From Hypoxylon rubiginosum (taxonomy: Eukaryota; Ascomycota; Sordariomycetes; Xylariales; Hypoxylaceae), in contig CADCXA010000021.1 in the NCBI GenBank assembly GCA_902806565.1, forward strand, positions 1,116,001 through 1,180,000: DNA of 64,000 bases. Direction: 5' to 3'. Below, piece by piece: positions 23,101 to 33,738 of this stretch. A program made the position numbers and the translations under genes. Each line of letters begins with the position of its first letter. The stretch's first letter is position 1. Below the pieces are notes generated by a model, which saw nothing but the letters and a program-made list of their open reading frames with translations, had not been told where the DNA came from and did no database searches.

Positions 23101-23746
23101 TTCCACGTTTAGGTTTTAACGAGAATACTTTCGTATGCGAAGATAGAAGACGGAATCAATGACAGCATGACGGGAAAATCGTGGTTTTCTCCTCTCTTCC
23201 TTGCTCGCTTGCAGCTCTGCAATGCAACTTTACATTTGGTCCAACGGAGTACAGTACAAAAAGGTAGGTCGATAGCTGTCAATAATCCCTGTCTAGCAGA
23301 TAAAAAAGACAGCCACTAATAAGAGCTCGGGGTCTTTGGAGATAGCGCTGAGACCACCATCTGGGCGCCGAACAGGGGAATATCTCCTTATTTTCATTAC
23401 CGTTTGTGTATTCCATGCTCCATGCCCCATACAGTACAATATGTATGTAGCATAGTCCCGACCTCCTTCTTCTCGGAGCTTCCTTTCTCTTGACATTCCT
23501 CTCGTTTCCCCTTCGTATCCTAGGGACGTTCCTCTCGTTTTTAAACTCGGTCGTTAGTCAGGTCGACTGGCAGCTGGGTTTCTTTCTAATCTTCATTTCC
23601 GACTTAATTGTTTCTTTTGCTGTACATTGGCTTTAATAATACTTACCACACAGTCGCTCTAATACGAAAAAAATATCTGCCTGCCTACCTACTATCACGA
23701 CCGACCTCGTCCTAAACGTAGACCTAATTCCCATCATAATTTCATC
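20113..23746. other. 3.6-kb gene-poor region
   Basis: AT-rich, with many stops in all frames between 20600 and 21250. The only coding-like piece is a 38-codon open stretch at about 21069-21190 that ends abruptly, possibly a decayed gene or element. Frames at 21411-21725 and 22244-22531 have no motif. No terminal repeats, target duplications or RNA genes were recognised. Confidence 0.45.
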
Positions 23747-24466
23747 ATGCCTTCGATAAGAAATATCTTGGCTGCGGCCGTCGTATTCATCTCGTCTGTC
23801 CGAGCCGACTATGTTATCGATCCCAGCACAGTGTCTTTGACTGACAGAAGTATGTCCCACCAGCTGCTGGATAGGTCTTGACCTGTCAATACTAATACGA
23901 TATAGATAACTGGTGCCAGTCTGAGAAGAGCACGTGCCCTTTGATCTGTCAACAGACGACTCCGGGGAACACATTGGTCAACGATTGCGATCCGGTAAGT
24001 AGCTCCCGCGAAACAGTTCTGTTGGTGGTCTTCAGGCATTAACAATTGACAACGATAGAAAACCTTGACCTACGGCTGCGTGTGCGGAGACAACAAGCAA
24101 CCTAACGTATCCGAATACTCCCTGACCCTCCCGTACTTCGTCTGCCAGGAATGGGGAGACCAATGCGTTGCCAAGTGCGGACAGGATAACAACTGCGCCG
24201 GCGCCTGCCGAGAGGACCACCCTTGCGGTGCTCTGAATCCCACGAGGGTCAACGTAACTTCCTCGAGCTCGATCCCGTCGGCCACGTCGAGTGGTGCCCA
24301 AGCTACCGACTCGAATGCCGTTTACACTGGTCTGGCCGGTAGCAATGACGACGATTCAGGATCATCGACCACCGGTAGCGGTGCCTTCCGTGTTGTCGAC
24401 AACGATGGTCTGTTTGGATTCATCATCCTCTCTGCTAGCGTCTGCCTAGGAATATTCATCCTCTAG
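23747..24466 (+). CDS. Secreted cysteine-rich GPI-type protein (DUF7707-like)
   Basis: Three exons: 23747-23849, 23906-23994 and 24059-24466; introns 56 and 64 nt; 199 residues. N-terminal signal peptide cut after about residue 21 (S-V-R-A then D-Y-V-I-D-P). The mature domain has about a dozen cysteines in a W-C...C-x-x-x-C, Y-G-C-x-C, C...C-x-x-x-C, C-x-x-x-C pattern, typical of the fungal surface family I recall as DUF7707. A Ser/Thr-rich linker and a hydrophobic C-terminus (about 14 residues) preceded by a small-residue site suggest GPI anchoring to the cell wall or plasma membrane. Molecular function unknown. Confidence 0.8.
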
Positions 24467-25686
24467 AAATAGAAGACGAATTACTCCGTTGGCTATAACG
24501 ACAAAGTAAGATTTGACATACCAAATGAAATCCGACGGCGATAGCATATAAAGATTCGCTCGTAAGGACGACATGTCAACCTATTAGGCTGATCATGCCA
24601 CGCCCTACGAGCTCCATCCTCATGCCTAGAGGCTGTGATCTGGGTTGCGTCACAAGCGCAGTTCCGTTAGATGTTCACGGCGCGGCGACATAATATTGTG
24701 GTGTTTAGGGGAGTTTGAGGACTTAAAAAGCCCTGGGGAAACTTTGCAATTTGGGATAATGGAAGCGTAGAGGGATATTTTCAGGTACATACTCACCCGC
24801 TATACAGCCAACTACTTGACAAGATAATCCCGCCGGGGAATACTAGAGCAATACGCTCAGAACTAATAATTGAAATGAAAAGAGGCTCGGTGTCGAGTCT
24901 CTAGCTCCCTTGCATCCGTATTCAGCTGAATAACAACAAATGTGGCGCCATAGTTCTGGTTAAGGAACTTATAGCGGTCGGTAAAGCTCTAAACCCCCCA
25001 TCCTTTAGAGCTGCCGTATCTGGCTATTAAAATGCTCTAGTTTCACATGTCAGGTGTCAGGTCTTTGAACAAGATGAGATTGGGGTGAATTAGCGACGTC
25101 GTCTCATAGGATTCTGTTCCTGGCGGTTAGACAGAAGCTTAAATAGACCTGCCTAAAGAAAAAGAAGTAAAAAAAGGGGGGTTCTCTGCGAGAAACTAGT
25201 TAGGTACTAGGCGATCTAGTTGGTGATCTAAAAATCCAGGTTCTCGGATTCGGCCGGCACCCTGTATATTTTGCATGTGGGACCAGAAGAAAAGGCCCCA
25301 CCATCGCCGTACTATGTATCTACCTGTCTACGCACTTTTCCTGTTCACTCTGTCACTTACACCGATTTAACCTACAGACAGACTCTTGTCACACCTGCGT
25401 TTCTTCCTACTCGCTGTCCAGGAATACGTACAATCTAATACTCCCCATGGACATAGGAAACAGGTAACCCCAAAGAGATTCAACTTTTCTCCAACTCAAT
25501 AAATCTTTTTTGACGACACCACCCTTCGCGAACAGACTTCCGAAGCACCCTGCTGCCTACAAGTACCGAGACAGCGTCAAACTCGCACGCACCGATTTTC
25601 GCTAGGCTACATCTACTTCAACTTGGACGCCTGAACTGGTCGCAACACCCTACACCGAGAGAGAGAAGAGGGAGATAGCCATCACG
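24467..25686. other. Intergenic region with a perfect hairpin
   Basis: 3' region of the cysteine-rich gene and promoter of the phosphotransferase gene. Contains a 9-bp perfect inverted repeat at 24985-25012 and pyrimidine-rich leader sequence near 25330-25660. No gene seen. Confidence 0.45.
24985..25012. repeat. Perfect 9-bp inverted repeat, 10-nt C-rich loop
   Basis: AGCTCTAAA and TTTAGAGCT are exact reverse complements separated by ten bases that are mostly C. It could form a hairpin in RNA or be a dyad protein site. No function is known. Confidence 0.5.
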
Positions 25687-27197
25687 ATGGCCCCGAATAA
25701 TAGCAGTACGTAGAATCCTAGCACTCCGTACCATTTCTAGGGAAACCGTCCGGCACTAACCGAGATTCGATGTTGTAGAGACAGCCGTTGCCGAATGCAT
25801 ATCCGACGATGCCCTCATCCACCTCAAGTCCTACCAGTACTCGGCCGTCGACAAGTCGCCTATCTCGTATTACATCCTCCGTCCCTACGTACGTCACAAG
25901 TCCCCCCGTAACCGCATAACCACCGTAACACCGGAGTTCGTTGCTAAGTTGTTGGGTTAGTGGAACGCATTCGTCGAGCTCATGCCGTTATGGCTGGCGC
26001 CGAACATGGTGACCCTGATAGGGTTCTGCTTCATTCTAGTAAATATCGCTCTGCTGGTTATAGTCATGCCAGATCTAGTAGGACCGGTACGAGAAACTCC
26101 GTAACCGTAACGCCGCGCGGCCTCGTTTTTTTTTCAAGCTAGAGCTCGTAGGCTAATAATAATCCTAGGGCCCGTCATGGCTTTACCTAAGCTTCGCCTT
26201 CGGCCTATTTATGTACCAGACCATGGACAACATCGACGGGAAGCAGGCGAGACGGACGGGCACGTCGAGCGGCTTGGGCGAGCTGTTCGACCACGGCATC
26301 GACTCCCTAAACTGCACCCTCGGTAGCTTGCTGGAGACCGCCGCGATGGCTTTGGGAACTTCCAAGTCGGGCGTCTTCACGGCCCTGTGCCCTTGCCTCC
26401 CCATGTTCTTCTCCACCTGGGAGACGTACCACACGCACACCCTATACCTGGGCTACATCAACGGCCCCACCGAGGGCATCCTCGTCGCGTGCAGCGTCAT
26501 GGCCATCTCGGGCATCTGCGGGCCCGGCATCTGGACGGAGCGCATCGTCGACATCGTCGGCAAGGACAGCCTGCTCGGCTACGACCACCTCGTGGGCGGC
26601 TACTCGATCCGCGACATCTGGATCGCCATGATCGCCGGCTCGCTCCTGTTCGGCCACATGCCCTTCTGCGTGCTCAACGTCGTCAAGGCGCGGCGGCGGG
26701 ACCGCCTCCCCGTCCTCCCCGTCTTCCTCGAGTGGATCCCCATGGCCGTGTACACGTTCTGCATCGGCGCCTGGCTGTACTCGCCGCACTCGACGCTGAT
26801 GCGCGAGAACCACCTGGTCCTCTTCTGCCTGACCATGTCCTTCGTCTTCGGCCGCATGACGACCAAGATGATCCTCGCCCACCTGACCCGCCAGCCCTTC
26901 CCCTACTGGACCGTCATGCTCGTACCCCTCGTCGGCGGCGCCGTCTTGGGTAACCTCCCGCGGTTCGGGCTCGCGCCTATAAGCGCCGAGCTCGAGCACT
27001 ACTACCTCTGGGCGTACTTCGCCTTCGCCTGCGTCGTCTACTTCCGCTGGGCCTACCTTGTCACCACCAGCATATGCAACTTCCTCGGCATCAACTGCCT
27101 GACCATCCCCCACGAGAAGCAGCTCGAGAACAAGCGGCAGCGGGAACTCCTGGCCAACGGGGGAGCTGCTGCTGCGAACGGGAAGAAGTCGCAGTGA
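25687..27197 (+). CDS. Ethanolaminephosphotransferase/cholinephosphotransferase (CDP-alcohol phosphatidyltransferase)
   Basis: Four exons: 25687-25705, 25779-25888, 25961-26086 and 26169-27197; introns 73, 72 and 82 nt; 427 residues. Catalyses the last Kennedy-pathway step, joining CDP-ethanolamine or CDP-choline to diacylglycerol, in ER/Golgi membranes. The complete CDP-alcohol phosphotransferase signature is present at residues 105-130: D105-N-I-D108-G...A112-R113...G122...D126...D130, with every metal-binding Asp kept. Several hydrophobic segments follow, as in yeast Ept1/Cpt1. N-terminal L-x-x-Y-x-Y-S-A-V-D-K-S-P also matches the family. Only one such gene is visible here, so ethanolamine versus choline preference cannot be told; a dual-specificity enzyme is possible. 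Confidence 0.92.
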
Positions 27198-27999
27198 AAG
27201 AAAGGAACGAAATGCGCTTCTGGATTCAGTAGAGAGGCGATGTCAGGGAAAAGAAAAGAGGAAGAGCGATTTCATAGACAGAAACAGAAAGAAGTTGTGC
27301 GACTTGCGTATTATTCTTGGAAAGTTGTCACTAATAACAGGGACAAAGAGCGCTCGTGTCAGCGGCCTAAGTTCATTATATGTCTGTTGTAATAAGACGA
27401 AACAAAAGAGGACTATGGATACGAAAGCAGCTACGCATTTGGCTACTTTGGCTACTACTACCTGGTAGACTTATTAGATTTGGCCGGGGCGAGCAACGGA
27501 GCGCACTCGACGATGGTTATAGATGTTAGCGCATCAGTACTGCTTATTTTTTGCATCGCGATAGAGGGAGGCGTTTTGCATAAAAGACAAGACCTGAATG
27601 AGACTCACGGTTGATATAAGGCCGACTTGGGCCTTTTCGCTTTACCTTGACTAAAACATCGTAATCGCATGTCACAAGAAGCCGAAATCATAAGAGGCCA
27701 ACGGACCCCAATTCAGCATAACAGGTGGGCAACCAATGAAAAGCAGAATGCGTAGAGCAAGCCTCGAGCTTTGGTCTACAATGATAATTTCGTACATTTA
27801 GATTTTTATCTACCTTGCCTCCTTTTTCTACCCATCGTCAGTAGTTCCTTAGATCTGTCCCGAATGCTAGTACCTCGATGCCATTATCAGACCTCCAGTC
27901 TAAGCTTACGAATACGCCGGCTCGGAGAAAACAACCCTCCTCATCTCGCATAGTCCGGAGAGCTGCACAGCGGCAGCCGTATCAAGATCTCTCCCTTTT
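27198..27999. other. Convergent intergenic spacer
   Basis: Between the 3' ends of the phosphotransferase gene and the SWP1-type gene. No supported frame; short frames at 27771-28123 run into the antisense of the SWP1 last exon. Confidence 0.45.
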
Positions 28000-29212
28000 T
28001 CACCTCTCGCCAGCTAACCGGCGGCTCTGGACCTCGCCCAGGGCCTTGGTGCCGCTGAGGAAGGCGGCGGTGCCGACGAGGCCGATGACGGGCAGGGCCT
28101 GGAACAGGTTCCAGCTGAGGTAGTACATGTAGAAGACGCCCTCCATGGCGACGATGGAACCGAAGAAGACGCCGTGGGCGACGGGGGCGGCGCCCAGCGC
28201 CTTGGGCAGGTGCGAGATGTTGGCGCCGAGGACGAGCCACTGTATTTCTCATTGGTCAGTTCTGTTGCTCAACTAGCTGTTTCATATAAAGCATTTATTC
28301 CTTTCACTCTTCACTCAAGCCCCTTCACCACCTAGCCAGACACACAAAAATGCAAAGGGCTGATAGGAAAAGGAAAGTATACACGTACGCCAACGAAGAG
28401 GGCCGGCACGGTGGCCAGGACGGCGAGGACGAAGACGAGAGACACGACCTTGGGCGGGCTCGTGGGGTCGGCGCGGAACACGTGGTGGATCTCGGGCTGC
28501 TTCCCGTAGCGCAGGGGCCGCTCGTAGGCGACGGGCGTCGCGTTGGGGTCCCGCGTCAGCTCGACCTCGAACAGGGGCTTGCGGAAGCCGTCGGCCGACG
28601 ACCCGAAGCTCGCCAGCACGACCGACGCCTCGAGCGGCGAACTGCCGGCGGCGAACTGCACGGGGAGGTCGCCGTGTTTCTGTGTCGTTGGTAAGAGATG
28701 CGTGTGTTAGCATATATAGCTGTCTGTGATATATGGCTTGTTTGTAGGAGAAGGGGGGAGGGCAACTCGTACGATCTCGACGGTCGCCTTGCCGTTTTCC
28801 TTCACGGTCAGCGGGAACGGGGCCTCGAGGGTCGTGCCCTGCTGCCGCAGGACCAGGAACGCCTGGTGCGGGCGCTTGCCCTTGCCGTTCTCCTTGATCG
28901 TGAGCAGGAGCTTGAGGCTGTCGGAGCTGTCGAAGGTTATGGGTGTTTCGGCGATGGGCGATTTGTCATTGAACCTGTATAGACAAGTATTTAGTATACA
29001 TACATACAGTACGACGACGATTGTCTCTCTGTGGTTTCTTCTTCTTCTCTTCTCTCGACTTACTGTCGGACGTCCTTGTCCTTGGCGCCGCCGGCGACCT
29101 TCTTGGGGCTCACGGTGAGCTTCGCGTCGTCGAAACCCCACGACGAGGCGGCCTGCGCTGCACCAGCAGCTAGCAGCAGGAGGGGCGTGACGAAGGAGTG
29201 TAAAAAGCGCAT
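28000..29212 (-). CDS. SWP1: Oligosaccharyltransferase subunit Swp1/ribophorin II
   Basis: Four exons on the minus strand: 29212-29064, 28974-28773, 28679-28389 and 28239-28000; introns 89, 93 and 149 nt; 293 residues. Cleavable signal peptide (about 22 residues, L-L-L-L-A-A-G-A-A-Q-A), a lumenal beta-rich region, then three membrane helices in the C-terminal third, beginning K-V-V-S-L-V-F-V-L and continuing through W-L-V-L-G-A-N and the F-F-G-S-I-V-A-M-E-G-V-F segment typical of ribophorin II. Part of the ER complex that N-glycosylates nascent proteins. Length and topology match fungal Swp1. The OST5 gene for another subunit lies at 46994. Confidence 0.88.
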
Positions 29213-29637
29213 GGTGGTTGTCTGTAGCCGTTGTGCTGTTTACAATGGGCAAGCTTGAAAATGGCGACACTGAGAGCTTCAAGTCAATTGAACAGAACAC
29301 CCGTTCCACTTTTTTTCTTCTACTATGTAGAGGTGTACCTGTTCCTTGTGGCTGACGTGGTTCGAAAGCCAAGACCACGGTCTAAGGTAACAGTATATGT
29401 CTTTAAAGACACTGTAGGTCCACTTAAATTCCAGATGCTCCCCCCTTTTATATCACAATCCGGATCTCAAAGCTTTGGAATAGATAGGACGTAGATCTAA
29501 CATAAGAAATAATATCCCTTCAATTAGGATTGCGATTCGCATTTATCACTAATAAGCCAGGTAAAGAGGTAGTTGGATATCATTCGAAATTTAATATATT
29601 TTCTAAAATGGAGGGCTTGATAGACAACGACTTGGCT
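29213..29637. other. Intergenic spacer
   Basis: Promoter of SWP1 and 3' region of the glutaminyl cyclase gene; no gene seen. Confidence 0.45.
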
Positions 29638-30816
29638 TCATAGCTCTGTTCTGTCTCTAACAGCATCCCGCTTCTCTTTCGAGGGCGGTTGGCTTATAAA
29701 AGCATCTAGTTCCATCCACTCCGCGGCAAACGCCGTAACAATCTTGGCCCAATCGTCAAGAGTTGCTATATCCAAGTGCTCGCCATTATCATCCATAGTA
29801 TGCCACGTATCTGGGAACGGGCTGGGAATAATATGGAGTACATCAACTCCTCGCACCATAAAAGGTACATGGTCATCCTGGACGTAGGCTTTGTTGAATT
29901 GTGACACCTGCTTTGCCGAGTCAGGGAGAAAAGGGTGTTGAGCTTTGGATTTTAGCAAGCCTAATTTCCGCATCCTTTCTTCTATCTTGGCCATGCCCTG
30001 GTAGGCCCAATGTGTCGGTAGAAAATAGGAGGGAACGTGAGGGTCGGCCTCTCCTAGAAGATCTAGGAGTAGGAAGAGACTGATCGAGTCTAAAGGGGTT
30101 CGATATGCCGAAAGAGCAGGATGTATTTCGGAGTCCCAGCTCTCTGCGAGCGCTCTTGAGCCGTAAAGCGAGTCCGTGGCAGTCCAGGTAACCCAAGCTT
30201 CTTCTCCATCTAGTAGTAGGATCTGAACGCCTCTCTCGTCCTCCAGTCCCATGCCAGCATCGCCCGAAGCTTCCATAGCCTCCCACTTTCTTGTCAAGGC
30301 ATCGTCGATGCTGCGCGCTACATGCATGAGTACAGCGCAGGGCGCGGCGCTGTCCGTAGCGCCAATGAATCCCTCCGGGCGGTACAGGCTATCGTAGTGT
30401 GCGACCAACGTCAAGCGGCCGACATCTCCAACCTGGGCCCAGGGCGGATCGCGCGTGAAGATGAGGTTCACGAAGGGGATTTCGGTGTCGCCGGTAGCAG
30501 GGGTCTTGGCCGTCGAGTTGTGCGAGTCGATCTTCCACTTGGGCAGGTGTCGCGAAAAGAAGTCGGCGAAGTGATGCTGTACCGCGGCGGACCCCGGCGT
30601 TCCGGGCACGCGCGGTATCAGGATGGGGGACAAGAGCGACCCGGTCTTGATGTCGAAGTCGTCCGCGCCGCTGGGGATATTGCGAAGCGCATCATCGGAC
30701 AGCTCGTCGTAGGCGAAAACGGTGACGGAAAGAAAGAATACCAGTAGAGCAATATACCCGATGCGAGCCCATTGTACGGACGCCCTTATAAAACCCATCG
30801 TGGCATCCGGACGCAC
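29638..30816 (-). CDS. Glutaminyl-peptide cyclotransferase (M28 peptidase-like)
   Basis: Intronless 392-residue protein. An N-terminal hydrophobic helix (about 18-36) acts as signal peptide or anchor, so the enzyme works in the secretory pathway. It turns N-terminal Gln/Glu into pyroglutamate. Active-site residues of animal glutaminyl cyclase are visible: zinc ligands D155 (G-A-T-D-S-A), E206 in LDGEEA and H339 in P-D-T-W-H-T-M-D-D-N, catalytic E205, the L-L-D-L-L-G Asp (252) and D315-H316. This DGEEA pattern separates cyclases from M28 aminopeptidases. Met7 (30798) is an alternative start with better signal-peptide geometry. Confidence 0.87.
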   Translation of the reverse strand: MRPDATMGFIRASVQWARIGYIALLVFFLSVTVFAYDELSDDALRNIPSGADDFDIKTGSLLSPILIPRVPGTPGSAAVQHHFADFFSRHLPKWKIDSHNSTAKTPATGDTEIPFVNLIFTRDPPWAQVGDVGRLTLVAHYDSLYRPEGFIGATDSAAPCAVLMHVARSIDDALTRKWEAMEASGDAGMGLEDERGVQILLLDGEEAWVTWTATDSLYGSRALAESWDSEIHPALSAYRTPLDSISLFLLLDLLGEADPHVPSYFLPTHWAYQGMAKIEERMRKLGLLKSKAQHPFLPDSAKQVSQFNKAYVQDDHVPFMVRGVDVLHIIPSPFPDTWHTMDDNGEHLDIATLDDWAKIVTAFAAEWMELDAFISQPPSKEKRDAVRDRTEL

Positions 30817-31315
30817 CGTGCAGACATTAGGTCGCTGTTCATGAAGCCAACGGAAATTAACGAAGTTGCTGCTACACTTGTACGTAGCAGCGGAAGAGTG
30901 AAAAGTGGACAGTGTGTTCCATTAGTCCTATGTTCCATAATGTCCCCGAGATTTGGTTCCGGTGCCTGTATCTTTTTTTAGCCGCGGCTAAATCCTCCTA
31001 TCGATCGATCAGGGGTCCTAATAGACGCGCCAGGCGCCACTAACAAGACCTCCCATGCATGTCATATGCTGTGCTATGTACTATGTACATTAAGACTTGT
31101 AAGTTCCACCTAGTCGCGTCCGCGCGTAAATGATGGCTGCCCGCCTAACACCATTTTTGAACTTCGTCTTTCTCGTCTAACCCAGGACCCTAGAGCAATT
31201 TATGCTCTCGGCTGCTGAGACCGTGTTAGCATGTGTCTGACCTCCAGACGGCCAGTCAAAAAACGGGATCGCCGAAACTAGCACATGGATCGCACAAACT
31301 CCTGAGATCGCAAAA
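30817..31315. other. Divergent promoter region
   Basis: Between the glutaminyl cyclase (-) and F-box (+) genes. No frame or RNA gene supported. Confidence 0.45.
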
Positions 31316-32348
31316 ATGAGCAGCGTAGATGTTCTTGCGGATATTGAGAAACATGCTGACGCGATCCTCCGAGTATGTTCATATCATCGACGAGACTTTG
31401 ATCTCGTCGTAGTCCGTTCGCGCCCGCATGATATGCGACCAGTTCAGGCGTCTCTTCAGACAGCATTCGAGACACTGCCGACCGCCGAGCTCGGTATCTT
31501 GGGTCGTCTACCCGCAGAACTCATGTCAATGGTCCTCCGCGAGCTCCATGTTCGTTCTTTTTTCCGCTTCCGTCAAGTCAACCGGCGAGCTCGCGTCGTA
31601 TCAACCGGGCTCTGGGAATATGGACTAGTTTCCAAGCATGGGCTAGAAGGCCTTCGAGGTCTTTTGCGTGCCGAGCTTGCTCACCTCTTCACCATCGACG
31701 GCCTCTACCGATCGCTCATAACGGATAAATGCTTGACCTGTGGGGGCTTTGGAGGGCTCTTGTTTCTCTTCACCGCGGGGAGATGTTGTTTCGATTGCCT
31801 CCAGTCTTCGGCTCACTACCGCGTCCTTCCCCCATCTGCTTTTACTAAACTCACATATATCTCCAGGTCGGCTTAAGCGCCTATCAGGACCAACCTTGCG
31901 GACCGTGCCTGGCATCTATAACATGATGGAAACGCCAGCGAGGCGACCAAGGTATCTGATATTTGAAGAGAAGGCCACACAAACGCTACAGGCCATCCGG
32001 GCCATCGGAGAAGACACGATTCAACATTTGAGAAGCCGGAGAGAGCAATTAGGCCAACGCTTCATGGCAGCTACGGCATATCCGTGCTGCAGCTTGAACA
32101 ATGCCAAACTTGAGCGTGGTGTCAGCTGCAAAGGCTGCCAGGCTGGCCTGGAAGTTCTCCGCTGCGATTCGGACGATCGAGACCGGGTTTTTTCGACACG
32201 GGGCTTTTTGTCTCACTTCTCACAATGTGTGGAAGCACAGCAACTCTGGACTGAGAGTGAAGGGGGGACGCGACCTGTCAATGAGCCGGAGCTCACTCGC
32301 CACTGTGGTTATTTCAATGAGCTAGGTCCTGACGGGCTTCCTGCGTAA
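31316..32348 (+). pseudogene. F-box protein gene with disrupted reading frame
   Basis: Frame one (31316-31876) encodes an F-box domain (L-G-R-L-P-A-E-L-M-S-M-V-L-R-E-L then F-R-Q-V-N-R-R), the substrate-adaptor module of SCF ubiquitin ligases, then a C-L-T-C...R-C-C-F-D-C-L zinc-like patch. Homologous-looking sequence continues without gap in the next frame from about 31855 to 32348 (R-L-K-R-L-S-G-P-T-L-R-T-V-P onward, with C-C...C-K-G-C). The frames meet at ...CTCACATATATCTCC...; one surplus base there explains the shift. A nearby TACTAAAC...CCAG resembles an intron end, but the 44-nt intron from the closest GT leaves the wrong phase. So it is either a +1 frameshift (pseudogene or assembly error) or an unusual intron. 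Confidence 0.6.
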
Positions 32349-32877
32349 CATTTTAAAACGTGTTCTATTCAGATTGCCTTCTAACTGCATCCAATCGTCC
32401 CAGATTATCCGCCAGTACAAAAGCACCCTCAGGTTAGTTTACAGCCCGAAGTTACTAATTTTTCTTTTTAAGTCTTCATAATAGTCGAGCGAAGGTATCA
32501 ACTGGCTTGCTTTTGCAGAAGGTAATACGTACTTTAAAGGGATTGCATGTTGTGTAGAAAGTAGATCCCTTCCGGTTGTCTTCAATTGGGCTGCTGCGCC
32601 GCTTGTTGGCCGGACTGCGTCTTCTCTTAACATGGAATTACAAGTATAAAGCACTAGTAGTCAATTGCGACTGTAACCAACAAAATCCTAGCTTCACTAA
32701 GCAGGTCTTGAATTTCCATCACGTCTTGCTTTTTCTCGCCCAGCTGCAATGCTGGCGCTTAAGTGTTTGCATTGCCAGCGCACGCGCAGATAAAATCCAT
32801 CTTGCGTTACCATACTAACGATCGTCACCCAATTCCAATTCTTCAGATTCTCTTTCAATTCTGTTATCGCGAAATTG
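32349..32877. other. Intergenic spacer
   Basis: Between the F-box locus and the kinase-like gene, same orientation. Small frames at 32439-32654 and 32576-32818 lack support. Confidence 0.45.
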
Positions 32878-33738
32878 ATGGTCCTCACATCGAAGATGCC
32901 GTCGTGTATAGAGCCGCCTCGTCTGATTTCCATGGAAGTCTCTACGAATGGCAGAAGCGACTGCTACTTTCGCATTCTGACCAACCGAAACGTCAAGTAC
33001 ATCACCGTCAAGGCCGGAGCCCTCGACGCCGAGTCGCTAGATGACATGCCCCTGGATTTCGAGAATATTCTCCCTCCTCTTCCCTATCAAGAAGATACTT
33101 GGAAGTCGGCGTGTATCACTCGCAATCCCTCGTCCCGTCAAGTGGAGGCGACGCTGTCGTCGGCTGATTTGCCCGGTGTGGAAACAATCTGGCATCCGCG
33201 AATGATCGACTATCTTAACATCGAACGCACCGAGTATCTCGCTCTGTTAACTCAGGAATGCAAATGGAAAGCGGATCCCGCACCAGAAAGAATGGTTGCC
33301 AAGACGGCTCGCTTCCACTGGGAGGTCCAGTACATGGAGGCCGAAACCCGCATGTACCAGATACTTGAGGGCCGGGACATCGCCCCCAAATTCCTCGGGC
33401 ACATCCACGAGGCAGGCAGGGTCATCGGGTTCCTTCTGGAGAAAGTTCCGGACGGGCGCAACGCCGAGCCAGCCGATCTAGGCATCTGCGAGGCGGCCTT
33501 GCGGCGCTTTCATGCGCTGGGGTTCGTGCACGGGGACTGTAACAAGTATAACTTCATCATACGCCCGGATGGGCAGGTTGTCCTCGTTGATTTCGACAAG
33601 GCGAAGACTTGCGCCGACCCAGCTCTGACAGAGGCGGAGATCGCGAGCTTGGAGAGGCAGTTGGCTGAGACGACAGGCCGTGGTGGTGGGCTTATGCCAT
33701 TTGATGAGGAAGACAGTGACAGGGAGTTGGAGGAATAG
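32878..33738 (+). CDS. Protein-kinase-like (RIO/APH-type fold) protein
   Basis: Intronless, 286 residues from the ATG at 32878. The N-terminal 100 residues are family-specific. The kinase-like core follows: M-V-A-K Lys as ATP anchor, a Glu-rich helix (A-E-T-R-M-Y), hinge F-L-L-E-K-V, catalytic loop F-V-H-G-D-C-N-K-Y-N-F and metal site V-L-V-D-F-D-K-A. HGD...N and DFD (in place of DFG) resemble aminoglycoside phosphotransferase/RIO-like kinases. Many fungal relatives carry a misleading 'alpha-galactosidase A' label in databases; nothing here supports glycosidase activity. The catalytic residues are intact, but the substrate is unknown. It neighbours a broken F-box gene in what looks like an accessory block. 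Confidence 0.75.
   Translation: MVLTSKMPSCIEPPRLISMEVSTNGRSDCYFRILTNRNVKYITVKAGALDAESLDDMPLDFENILPPLPYQEDTWKSACITRNPSSRQVEATLSSADLPGVETIWHPRMIDYLNIERTEYLALLTQECKWKADPAPERMVAKTARFHWEVQYMEAETRMYQILEGRDIAPKFLGHIHEAGRVIGFLLEKVPDGRNAEPADLGICEAALRRFHALGFVHGDCNKYNFIIRPDGQVVLVDFDKAKTCADPALTEAEIASLERQLAETTGRGGGLMPFDEEDSDRELEE

Noticed and set aside
26442..27113. 223-codon minus-strand frame opposite the phosphotransferase
   Set aside because: Antisense of a GC-rich exon; D/E/V/A-rich composition is typical of shadows, and the plus strand has a complete enzyme signature.
31812..31865. 44-nt intron to repair the F-box frame
   Set aside because: The branch and acceptor look good, but joining the closest GT leaves the wrong phase and quickly meets a stop.
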